64,000 nucleotides of DNA from Spizellomyces punctatus DAOM BR117. Lineage: Eukaryota; Chytridiomycota; Chytridiomycetes; Spizellomycetales; Spizellomycetaceae. The DNA is taken from positions 824,637 through 888,636 of the forward strand of contig NW_015971541.1 of the NCBI RefSeq assembly GCF_000182565.1, written 5' to 3'. The translations under genes were made by a program, and so were the position numbers. This document shows positions 22,883 through 33,749 of the stretch, in pieces. Within the stretch, counting starts at the first letter, position 1. Every line of letters starts with the position of its first letter. The notes under the pieces are model-generated. The model saw nothing but the letters and a program-made list of their open reading frames with translations. It was not told the DNA's origin and made no database searches.

Positions 22883-25800
22883 CTAATCGTCCCCTAGGAC
22901 AAATTCCACACCATCCTCTCGCACTCTATGATCACGCGATTCCATATGTGGTGGCCCAAAAGCATTGTGAGATTCGCCACTACTTTTCCCGGGGGCGTCG
23001 GCTTCTATTATGTCTTCGCGAACGACAAAATTCTGGTCGTAATCAATGTCGGCCTTAACTCCTCGGGCATCTCTGAGAAAGTCGAGAAGCTCGTTGGCGC
23101 CCTCAAGGGATCTGAAAACCAAGTCCCAGTAGCGTTCATTGGGAGGGGTAGGCGCGGTGGTCGAGGGTGGTCTATTGGGCATAGCCATCGACTCTGTAGT
23201 TAAATCCTCGCCTGCCTGGGGAGCGCTCTTCTGCTCAGTTGAGGCCTCGTCCACACTCGGAAACTTTCGGTCGCCGAACACAATTCTGACCCACCATCCC
23301 CATCCAGCCGTATTTCCTTCCACCTCCTCTGATTCTCTACCCCATGTCCATTCCCGTGTCCTTCCCCTCCCAGCGAAATCTCGGCGTTTCCCTTTTCTCC
23401 AAACCCCCACATAACCATTCTGTACAACATCCCCTTCCCCCCTTCCAGTACCGTTCCATCTCCACGTTCGCCATCGCTCGCAGCGTACCACGTTGTCCAC
23501 CTTTCCAATATCTATGACACGCGACACCATTCCTACCGCATCGCTGATGAGTCCTTTCATATCATCGGATGTTTTCGCGTAGGAGCGTGAGTTCACCGAT
23601 TCGTTTACCCATTGTGGAACATTCGTTTCCGGTGGGAAAATAACCGGAGGCCATACGTCGTGTCGCTCCACAAATAGGTATATAAACTCGTTCGTAGCTG
23701 CCAGTGTCAATGGGTGCACCGCAATAGCTGGGAGAGAAGAGGCGGATACTGGATGTATGACAGTTAACAAACCAACTAGGAGGTATGTCTTCAGGAAATC
23801 AGCAGGAGTTTTGTTGTCTTGAACTGATCCGATGACATTTAGAGCGGGATCCTCGTCCTCGTCCGTAAGCAACGATGTGACCAACGTGTTCGTGGAAGAT
23901 GGGGAAGCGTATAGCCGTGAGTGAGCTGTCTCATCTACTTCACGTTTCCCTAGCAATACTCTTCCGAGCCATCCTCCGCTTGAAGTGATACTAATTTTGT
24001 CGCCTGCCCTCGCCGAGAGCCACTCGAAAGGATAACCTGCTTCTTTCTTTCCCCTCCGTGCCAGCACCTGTTCTTTAATATCCAGTAAAGCCCATTCTAC
24101 ATTCTGGTTAATAACGTTGAGTCCTTCCTCATCACCTGAATCATCTCGCAAACACTGAACGAACGCATTGAGAAAGCCTGCGGTAGTATCCTTATCCCTA
24201 GTAACCACCACCACGCTCTCCCACTGTCCACCATCTCCATAGCGGCTGGATTCACCTGGTCCCATGCCACCTGGCCCTATGGGGTGCACACCGCTTCCAA
24301 AGCCTCCGCCTCCACTGCTAGCGGGCGGGCCAGCACGAACATAGTAGCGAACAACGAAATATTGTTGATTGGGACCAACGTCGATCCGAGGGATACCTTT
24401 GAGCCGCACACACCGCACGAGCCGCAATAAAGACGAAATATCTGAATCATATCGGGTTTCTTGCGCATCTTGGTTCTTATTGCCGGTGAAGGGAAAGCGA
24501 AACTTTGGCTCAAAGATATATAGTCGCCGGTTAGTTAGCAGCACATAACATGGACGCTGGGCGGGTATGTATGTCGGCGCTCTCCACAATTCGTGATCCC
24601 CAGTGATGGATGTAAACCACCCTGTTTGTCGGGTTTTGATCCGACTGATATCATTCGGTATTTGCACAACGCACGATGCGGGTATCCAGCACAGGCACTT
24701 CTCTTCGTCCCCATCCCTCAAGACATTGAGGACCAAGTGGAGCTTCAAGGAATTCGTCAAGGTGATGAATGGTATCGTCGGGGCACTCGGGACTTGATGG
24801 CCTCCCGGTCCTTGACCCGATGCCATCCATGCTGGCATGGACGCGCAAGTGACCCCCGATCCTGCAACCGATCGGGCCACGCCGCCTACTCGCCCATACG
24901 CAGGTGCAGTAGCAAAAGATCGCCCACCGCTTCGAGTTGATACAGAGGGTGAAGTATTGGAACGCAAGGGACGAGAAAGTATAAGTGGTGGTGGTGGAGG
25001 AGGACTGAAACTAGCAACTTTTGCTGCGGTAGTAGCCCCCGCACTCAACATCTTCACTTTGGCTTTCTCCCCTTCCGCTAGAGTAACAAACCGGTCCCCT
25101 AAGCCAAGTGACGGTAAATTTGATTGTATGCGCCCTTTTTTCCCTGTCATTACATCGTCTTTAGCACCATGGGGATGGTAACTCTTGACTCCCTGAAATT
25201 CGTCCCTTGAACCTGCCTCAACATCTGGCCCAGAAGCAGTGCGGCGCACAGAGAATGCTTGGGCCGGTGGCTCTGATTGTAATTTGGTAGGTCCTTCGTT
25301 GGGTGCTAGTGCCAGCCATTTCACGTTTCCATTCGTTGCTCCACTCCGGACTGAAGCCGTGTCACCGACCGCCCGCCCATGATCAAAGAGTCGACGATAC
25401 GGTCCAATATTTGCTATATGAGTGCCAACAGTGGGGACCGGTTCAAGACGCGGTAGAGGGGTGACCGGCTTTGGCGGCACCGGCGAGGCAACGCGGGGCT
25501 GTGCGGAAGTTTCTGGTAAAAGAGTGGCCCCGTTATCATGGATATGCAGTACATCTTGAGGTGATGCTGTTGCAGGCAGTACGGTGTCGGTCGGTGGCGT
25601 ATGCAATTCTGTATTTGATGCTTTTGGGCCCTCGCGCCCAACCGCAGGCGTCTCGGAAAACTCTAATGCCTCCGACAGGGATAAGTGACTTAGAGTCGGC
25701 GTGACAATTGGGGAAGGGGTTATATTTGGCGATGTTACGGGCGATCCAATCGATGACATGCCGTCCCCTTGAGCAGATAATATGGACATGCTCGTTTGAG

Positions 25801-27847
25801 CTCTTGACTCCCCATTTTCCTTGAGCTTCCGTGTCTTGTGGCCACTGGTTGATTTTCCTTTGCCTGATTTTTTCCCAGCCCTGTTCACGACCAGATCCGC
25901 CGAGTCGACGATTGGCTTATCGTCAGTTATTATGATACTACTAGCCTCAATTGTTTTTTCAATCTCTGCAAAGCGTTGAACCCGCCTTGACGGGCCAGGC
26001 GAGAGAGAAATTGACGGAATTTCCTCCCCTGCTGTTGGTGATGTACTAGGGAGCTCCATTTGCGGGGTTTTGAGATTTCCATTGTGGACCTTTGATTTCC
26101 CCGGCCTCCGTTTCTTCTTCCCAACCTTCCTGCCAGTCTTCTCTGACAGTAGCGATGGCAAGTCGCTAGCTCGACTTCTTAGGTCGTCGTCGATTACGCT
26201 CTCTGAGTTATCTCGGGACAGAACAGATCTGGTCTTTCCGCCCGAAACCCGTACCGGCGGTGGAGAGCGATGTTGAGAGGGGACTGCTGCAACAGTTAGG
26301 TTCGCTTTGATGACTTTCTTCTCGGCAGCGGACGGCGGAACGCCATCGAGCAGTAAGCCCAAGGCACGAGACTTGAAATAAGTGAAGATATTCGTACGGT
26401 AATTCGGCTGATTGTCCCATAGGAAAGACAAAGCGATCAGAAAATGCCAGGCTTCCCCAAACTAGGAAATTGCAGTTAGGATACTAACCAACTTGGTTAA
26501 AGGGTTATCTGCAATCCAGATCTCATCAACATCCATAAGAGAAGCTAATCTCCCCACTTCATACACGTCCCAAATTTTATTTTCCGCTACGTTCAATGTT
26601 CTCAGTCTTGCCAAACTCTCGACGCCTAAGAGATTCTCCAGTGCGTTGGCTTTCAACAGCAGTGACGTAACATTTCGTAATCGATCTTCTGCCCCGGACA
26701 AGGACGTGATACGATTCCCCGAAAGATCGACGTAGGACAATTCGGCTAGAGCAGATAAAGCAGGAGGAACAACGGTGAGCGCGTTGGACGATAAGTCAAC
26801 ATGGGTACATCGTGGGATATGCGAGATGAGGCTTGAAGGGACTGCCTGGAGCGAATTGCCAGGTAGGTTCAAATGAGTCAACAGCGGTAAACGGGCACTA
26901 GGGTTGTCATCATCAACATGTGAATAAGATGACTTCCTTCGAGTCGGTCGATTTGACCTAGTCACAATATCAAGTGCCTCCGAATCTGCAATCGGGCCAT
27001 CCTCTTTGACTTCCACCTCCAGGGCGGCCACGAGATCTTCAGAATTAGTCAAAGCGTATCGACATGTCAACGACCGCAACATTTCCCTCACTTGACCCCA
27101 GCAGCCTATCACGCGAGGATTTGTTGCATCCAATTCAATTGCAACCAATGAGCTAAAAGGAGTCAGATCCACACATGAGGATGAAGGTGGGTCGAATCCC
27201 TCGATGTTATTACGGCGAACGGGCGCTATTCGGAGGAGAGAAAGAGTTTCGAAAAATTTGTAGAGATAAAGGGTGTCCTCCTCGACCGTAGTGATCGAAG
27301 ATGGACTTGCCGTATTGGATGTTCCCGACCATATAAGGGACAAATACGAGCTACCTTGCGTAGATGACGGTATTGATGGGGCTATAGTAGATTGAGATGG
27401 TATTGGTGGTTGTGGGCCAGTCGTTCGAGTAGCCAAGTAGTCTTTTATATCAGACGAATTCCGGAACAATACATTCAGATAGGCTAGGTGATAAGGGTCC
27501 ATGGCAAAGGACGTTCGCATCCCATTTTCTCCAGTAGCTGCAGATAGTGTGTCACGGTCTTTTGCAGAAGTAGACGACGTTCCGAAACCAAACGCTGAGA
27601 ACACTGAGGCAAGAGCGGTAATGGACGATGCTTGGGATGATGGGTCAGCATCATTTGTGGCTGCCTTACTATCGTCGGTATTATGTATGTCTAAGCTTTG
27701 CCGACGTCTTCGGTATTGTGGAGTTCCTGGCAAGCCGTCGTCCAAAGCCTCTACTAATTGCCGAGCTGACGCCAATATGCTTGGCCCATGCTCCCGAATA
27801 TGTGCAGCAAGGCTCCGAACAAACTGGTCACCTGGAATATCCTGCAT
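22883..27847 (-). CDS. STK11IP-like LRR protein
   Basis: Two exons (27847-26489 and 26407-22883) give about 1627 aa. The N terminus resembles the LIP1 domain of STK11IP (LKB1-interacting protein 1): a helix-rich start, then LYLYKFFETLSLLRI and FSSLVAIELDATNP. It is followed by about five leucine-rich repeats (LTHLNLPGNSLQAVP, THVDLSSNALTVVP, LSYVDLSGNRI, LLLKANAL, LRTLNVAENKI) and the cap WIADNPLTKLPNYRTNIFTYFKSRALGLLLDG. A 500-residue Ser/Pro-rich region and a C-terminal region with a PH-like look follow. A 27-nt intron at the same donor would also be open but gives a worse cap; the acceptor at 26408 is chosen. In-frame ATG at 27973 would add 42 residues. Function in fungi unknown; the animal protein is reported on lysosomes with LKB1/mTOR signalling. 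Confidence 0.78.
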
Positions 27848-28103
27848 GCTAGTGGAATCTGCTCGCAAGCAGGCGGGGAGAAGATGAGGTGCGAAAAACA
27901 ACAAAAGGGTAACGGGGCGTGAGCTCATCACCAGTGTACCCCCGACGACGACTGTGCCACGCTGTGCCACCATTAGATTACAAGTTGACCAAACGTTAAT
28001 GATGAGAAGGGCAAACTTCAGAACCCAAGTTGGTAATGGGTATGCAGGCCATGTTTCAATTTGAAGTTGGATATTCTGCTGCCTCAGCTCGCATCTTAAA
28101 CCG

Positions 28104-29825
28104 ATGAGGACATCGTTGCATTCATTAGGGTGGAAGTTTTCAGCTAGTAGGACTTGCCAAAGGTGGATGCTTCAAAAAGCCTCCCAACGGGGGTTTTCGT
28201 CCACCGCGGCCTGCCTTCGCCGCCGTGTCATACTGCTCCCTCAGGCCCAGCGTCTGGCCAAGTTTGGCACCTACGAATTGATACTTCCTTCACCAGCAAA
28301 CCTGAATGGTGACGTACTACGACAAGAACGTCTTCATGTGCCAGCAGCTATTCCCAGACCAGAATATGATCCTGAAACAGGCCAGCCGACAGTTTTCTTG
28401 AGCAAGCCGCACCTGAAAGCCGGAGAAGAACTGGAAGGGGTGCGGAAAGCTTGCAAACTCGCCCGGCACATACTTGCACTAGGAAAGAGTTTAGCAACTG
28501 TTGGGACGACAACTGCTGATATCGATAGGATAGGTTGGTTTATTGTCTGCCGCTAAACAGTAGGTCATCGCCCTCACCGATATAAGTTCACGAGGAGATC
28601 ATAAAACATGGTGCATATCCTAGCCCATTAGGCTACATTGGCTTTCCAAAATCAATATGTATGGGTCAACCAATTATCAATGAGCTGTCACTAGAACTCT
28701 TCGTCAGGTGTCCTGTGTTAACTTGCGTTCATCAGGTACATCCATCAACAACGTTATATGCCACGGGTAAGACCCGGGCTGACCTGTAGCTCACCCTATT
28801 GGATGCCGTCATACAACCTGGTGAAATTAGCTCACTGTTCCTTGGTCAATTCTTCGACGTCAATCAGGATTCCAGATACGTAAGCCTAAAGCAGGAGTTG
28901 GAGATCCCATTCAGATTTGACTCACTTGCTCATACATGTAGGCGGGCATTGAAAGACGGTGATCTTGTCAACTTCGACGTAACGGTTGGTATATGTACAC
29001 TTCGTTTTCCATTTAGCGCGTAGAAAACGAACATTTTTGTCTGCATTGCAGGTGTATTTGGATGGGTAGGCGCTTTCGCTCTTTTTTCCTTTTCCAAAAT
29101 TACATCCAACGCTTCGGAATCAGATTTCATGGCGATACCAGCGAAACTGTGCTCATCGGTGACGTTGATGAAAAAGGTGCACTACTGACTTTGGCAACGA
29201 AGGAGGCAATGGAGATTGCAATTAATGTTTGCAAGCCGGGAGTACCACTTAGTATGATTGGAAAGGTCATCAGGTAAGCGTAGTCGGCAGGCACGCAATC
29301 TGTACCGTTCCGGGCAACCTTGACGTCTTATTTATTTTATCGCTATTAGTGAATACGCCCGAAGGAAAGGATACTCTAGTAGTCGGGATTTCTGTGGTCA
29401 CGGAATAGGTGGGTGTCCTTGTTTGCCCAACTGTCAAACAAGTGCACTGAACTATCTATCAAAGGACGGCAGTTCCACGAACCACCAATGATCTTCCATT
29501 ATGAAAACAATGAACCTGGCATCATGGAGGAAGGAATGACATTCACCATTGAGCCAATGTTGTGTCAGGGAACTGCGGAATATGTCAAATGGCCAGACAA
29601 CTGGACGGTGGTTACTCAAGATGGTCAGTGTTTTCGATTCAAAGCAACGAATGCCTGAGGTTGAGTATCTGATGTCTTTGAAATTGTGGAAAAGGCGGGC
29701 GTTCTGCACAGTTTGGTAGGTCCTGGACTAACGGTATTTACCGCGCCTCTACCCGCTTACGAATACTCTTTTCACCAGAGCATACTGTCCTTATCGTGCG
29801 TGACGGTGTGGAGATTCTGACTTGA
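28104..29825 (+). CDS. METAP1D: Mitochondrial methionine aminopeptidase 1D
   Basis: Eleven exons give 345 aa: 28104-28533, 28587-28658, 28736-28766, 28868-28879, 28942-28984, 29052-29065, 29124-29273, 29350-29408, 29465-29623, 29695-29715, 29779-29825. Type-1 methionine aminopeptidases remove the initiator Met. All metal ligands are visible: Asp in LVNFDVT, Asp in FHGDTSET, His in CGHGIGRQFHEPP, Glu in TFTIEPML and Glu in SAQFEHTV. The first 45 residues are Arg/Ser-rich with RGFSSTAA, a likely mitochondrial presequence. No zinc-finger N terminus of the cytosolic Map1 type is present. The frame is preserved only by including exons of 12, 14 and 21 nt, each restoring family residues (GIPDT, VYLDG, GGRSAQF). 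Confidence 0.96.
28868..28879 (+). other. 12-nt microexon of METAP1D
   Basis: Flanked by ...caatcag and gtaagcc. It supplies the IPDT of the conserved HGIPD(S/T)RAL block; skipping it deletes four residues from that block. Confidence 0.85.
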
Positions 29826-30115
29826 AAAGTGGGAGCCGGACGGAACGGGACCCTCGGGATCATTTCTTAGAGACTTTGGTGCGACGACAACGCTTTTGAA
29901 TTAAAGCACACAGTGAACTCCATACAGTACCCTTCGTTGATCGGAAAAGAATTGATCTAATTTAAGTCTACATAAAATTAATTAAGCTTATGTAGTCAAT
30001 TTTGATGCGTGTCATGCACAGGCGAGCGCAACAGGAATAGGGCAGTAATAGGATTCCAATGCAATAGTGTAGTCACGTTTGCAACGATAAGGTCATTCAC
30101 AATCCTATCCTGATT

Positions 30116-33100
30116 TCACAGCACCGCGATGCCGCGTGTCACGACAGATACTTTCCGCTTCTTTCTTGCAGATGCAGCGTTTTCTCCGAATGGCCCATTT
30201 CGAGTGTCCACAGGCCTCTTGACGGGAATAGGTTGCGCTTCTTCGCTGAGCTCTTGAGAACTCAGAAATCCTGTCAGTTGCCGCTGGGATGGTTCCCCAA
30301 ACTACGGATGGCGCGGAAAATGTCATGTCGAGAATAACCTATCCCGTACTGCTCACTAAAATACCTTTTCCAGAAATTTGCGCTTGACATCCTGACCACT
30401 TGCTACCTGCTGCATTTGTCGGACTTTTCCTGTTGATTTTGTTGCGGGCGTGGGGATCTGGTAACCGCTTGCCTGAAAGGGTGTAATATCCACAGTTTCG
30501 ATCCCAATAGACGAGGAGCGTGACATTGAACGAGTGACGCGACGAGGTGTCTGTGGGGTCACAGCACCTCTCGGAGTTGCCTTCCGCACTGTGGCCGGCG
30601 GAGAAAGAAGCGGGGTCATGCTCTTAGTCCTTTCGATCACCGGACTTCCAGGGTCTTTTTCTTCAACATCTGGGTTACGGGAGCTCGGGACATCGCCCGT
30701 TTGTTGGCGCTCTTTAGGTAAAAACATTTTTGAAAACCACCGTTGGAAATGTCCGCAGAGCTTGGGTGTTTTCAACACCTGATAGTGGTGCGAGCGTGTG
30801 TCTTCGGTCCCCTTCTTGCCTCTCTTTTTGGGTTTTCCTGCAGGCTTTACATCTGTAACGAAACCCTCCTTTTGCAACCTTAACACGATCTGCTTAGCTA
30901 AAGAGATATCCACACCTACAATCCATTCGACGACGTCAGCAAAACTCCCGCCACATGATTAAGCGATACCTACCTAGCTCCACAGCAAACTGAGCTATCG
31001 TAGGAATTCCTTCAGTCCATGCAATGTATAGTCCACGACGGAACAAAGCAACTTCCGCGACTTGCTCCAAATTGTATTGGGTACCGTCCGTGCTTAAATC
31101 GTTGAGACAAGCATAACACAGATGGTTTTTGGGGATCCGCTTGTCTTTCAGGGACGTGAAGCCGAAGCACATAAGGTGGCCCCATTTTTTGCAGCGTCCA
31201 CAGAAAATCAAATCGAAGTCCTCCTACAAATATATACAGATAGGCGGTTACAGCAGCTGCCATGCTGAGACAATTTTGCACCGACAGACTGAAGATGTAC
31301 CTTATCAACGCCGCATGGACAATCAAGCACTCCTTCATCATCCGCGTCGGTATGGTTGGAGTTGCCCGCTTTCTCATCTGTTGACAAATCCAGGTTTTTC
31401 GAAGCATCTTCACTGACTCGGTCCTTCTCGCCGTTGTATTCTTCTGCTGCAACTGCTTTCGCATCTTCATCCACCTCAGTGGTGCTGACGGCATCGGGAA
31501 CAGCGGCTACCTGACATATACCAAGATCCGCCGCCTCGCTTTGACCGGTTCTGGAAACATCCAGAAATGACTCCTTTGCTTCTGTGGTGTATAATAATAA
31601 GCCCCATAGGGTTATCGTGCACAGCACTTGTTGGCGCAATATTGATGTTACCTTCCATTGCTAGATCGATGGATTCACCTTCGCTGAAACATGAATCTGC
31701 CTGAGATGGCATACGGCTGAGATTGCTATGGCTATTCGGAACATTGATCCCATCCCGTAGGCGGTTTACAAGATCTTGAGTGTCATCACCTAAGGGATTT
31801 GAAAACGACATTTAGCCGGAAAGTTCTTGCACCCTACTAATGCCACAAGCGCCCACCATTATCATCCATCGTAACATTTATGACCTGCGGTTCAATTTTG
31901 GCATTTGCTAGAATCTTTCCCACTTCCCTGTCTGGTAGTTCGCCATTTACAAGTATTTGCACGTCGATATCCATACTCTGCGAGTTCTTCTCATGTTCTG
32001 GAGGCAGACTGTAAAAATATGAAATAGGAAACCGCCACAAGAAATGCTCTCTACCTTCTTCCTGAATCACCATCTGTTCCATTTTCTCTGTCACGTTCAA
32101 TAGAGGGCATGACATATCTTCAGGCTCGAGAATGGTACCCTCCACGTGTGTCTCTAACGGTGACTCCATATCAATTGATCCTTCATGAATGTCGTCGCAC
32201 TGTAAATCCTCGGTCGTCGGCTCAATGCCGTCGGATGCTGTTTGAACATGCAAATTCAAGCTTAATAGAATATGTACTTTAGTCACTCTGGGTCATGTAC
32301 AGCATGGCTAGTTATCCTTACGCGTGATGTGGGGTCTCAACCTGGCCAATTTTTATCTTCTCAGGACGATGAGCAAAATAAAACTTCTCATCATTGTCAC
32401 CCGCTCTGAAGAATGGTGGCTCATATTCCGCTGGCGTGACATCGTCGTAGTAAAATAGTCTCATGGTAATATAGGCATTTTCCGGCAAGGGCTGTACGAG
32501 CATTCAATAAAGACTTCCGTTCAGGTTGAAGCCAGATACTAACCCGAAGAGTTTGCGTCAGAATCAGCAGACGGCGGAGCATGTCAGAAGTGGCTTTCAT
32601 AATCTCCCCTCTAGTCCTCAAGCGAAATGCTTGCTTGCCATTCGAATCGATGGTTATACACCACTGGTCTTTCTCTGGGTAGGAAAACCCAAAGGTATAT
32701 GCTTCCACGCTGCCACATGATTAGATCTGATCACTCTCTCACTCTTTGGACCAATGGACTTACAGTTGGTCGGGGTTATCCGGAGAGAGGTAGATGCCGA
32801 ATATCATTGTCTTTAACTAGGAACGTATTATGTTAACAATGAAATCGTAGCCGACTGTGTTTGAAGTAGTATAGTGTCTTACATATTGCTTTTCCAAAGC
32901 ATCAAAGCAACCTCGTTCCTAGATCATATTGCCGAAAAGGGTTGGATGCTTGGCATCACCGGCAATCAAGTGCATCCGTACCAGCCAGTCCATGAGCTCG
33001 TCAGCTTCCACAGAAAAGTCACGAACAAGGCTTTTGAGGGCTAGCCCACCCATACTGGTATCCTTGAAGTTGTCCTCTGGGAAAAGTCCGCGCTTGGTGG

Positions 33101-33330
33101 ATGTGTAAATATGCAACTTGCAGAGAGGGTGGAGAGAGTTCGCAACACACCAAATATGTGATAGCCCCAATCGTTGTACCGAGCAGATTTCTCACCAGAT
33201 TTAGAGACTGCTGAGCCGTGGGCGCTATTTGAAGCTCTTGCTTTGGGCGCTGGGAAAAGTCTGAGCTCTCCCGTTGCGCTTCCTCTTAAGAACGCGGATG
33301 GGGGATGCTTACATGAACCTGGAGGGTCAT
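30116..33330 (-). CDS. HOP1: Hop1-type HORMA meiotic axis protein
   Basis: About 14 exons; from 33282 onward they join in phase to about 825 aa. Hop1/HORMAD proteins build the meiotic chromosome axis and direct double-strand breaks and crossover control. HORMA domain: QSLNLVRNLLGTTIGAITYL, GLFPEDNFKDTSMGG, RGCFDALEKQYLKTMIFGIYL, YTFGFSY and MRLFYYDD. A PHD-like Cys4-His-Cys3 finger follows (LDCPCG, FCGRCKKWGHLMC, HLCYAC near 31100-31330), then a winged-helix-like segment (SLAKQIVLRLQKEGFV). This HORMA-PHD-wHTH order is that of budding yeast Hop1. A basic RKKRKV near the C terminus is a likely nuclear signal. The first exon is uncertain: ATG at 33330 with a short intron, or a longer upstream exon from 33451. 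Confidence 0.92.
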
Positions 33331-33749
33331 TCTCTTTACTGTAGGCCTTCAATAACTTTGATGGTACTGTAAGGCGGGAGGAGCAGGATGATATCCCTGT
33401 CGCAAAATGCCGAGATGGCAATCCCACGATGGTAGCTGGACGTGTGATCAACCTAGGGTCAATTTTGGGGAACTTTTATCACTTTAGCAACAACAAGAGC
33501 AATCCTAGTATCGGATTTCTAACGGAAGTGGAGTTCGATTCGCCACGAAATGTTCGGACGGGCAAAGTGACCTGGCGTGGGAAAAAACCAACGCACGCTG
33601 GAAGCCGCCACTTTGCCACTGGCGTAATCATAACCTGGAGGGTCCCCCAAAGCGCTTATTTACTACTTTAAAGTATTTTCAAAAGGGTATTACAATCAAA
33701 AGTCGCTAGATCATATCATTGCCAGCCTTTAACAGGAACATCATGGTTA
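33331..33749. other. Intergenic region, HOP1 5' to P450 3'
   Basis: Both neighbours are on the minus strand. A plus-strand 80-codon frame at 33429-33671 shows no recognisable motif. May hold the HOP1 promoter and upstream first exon. Confidence 0.4.

Noticed and set aside
26462-26488. A 27-nt intron in the STK11IP-like gene
   Set aside because: It keeps the frame but is shorter than other introns here and adds a hydrophobic stretch inside the LRR cap. The longer intron to 26408 gives the expected NPLTKLPNYR join.
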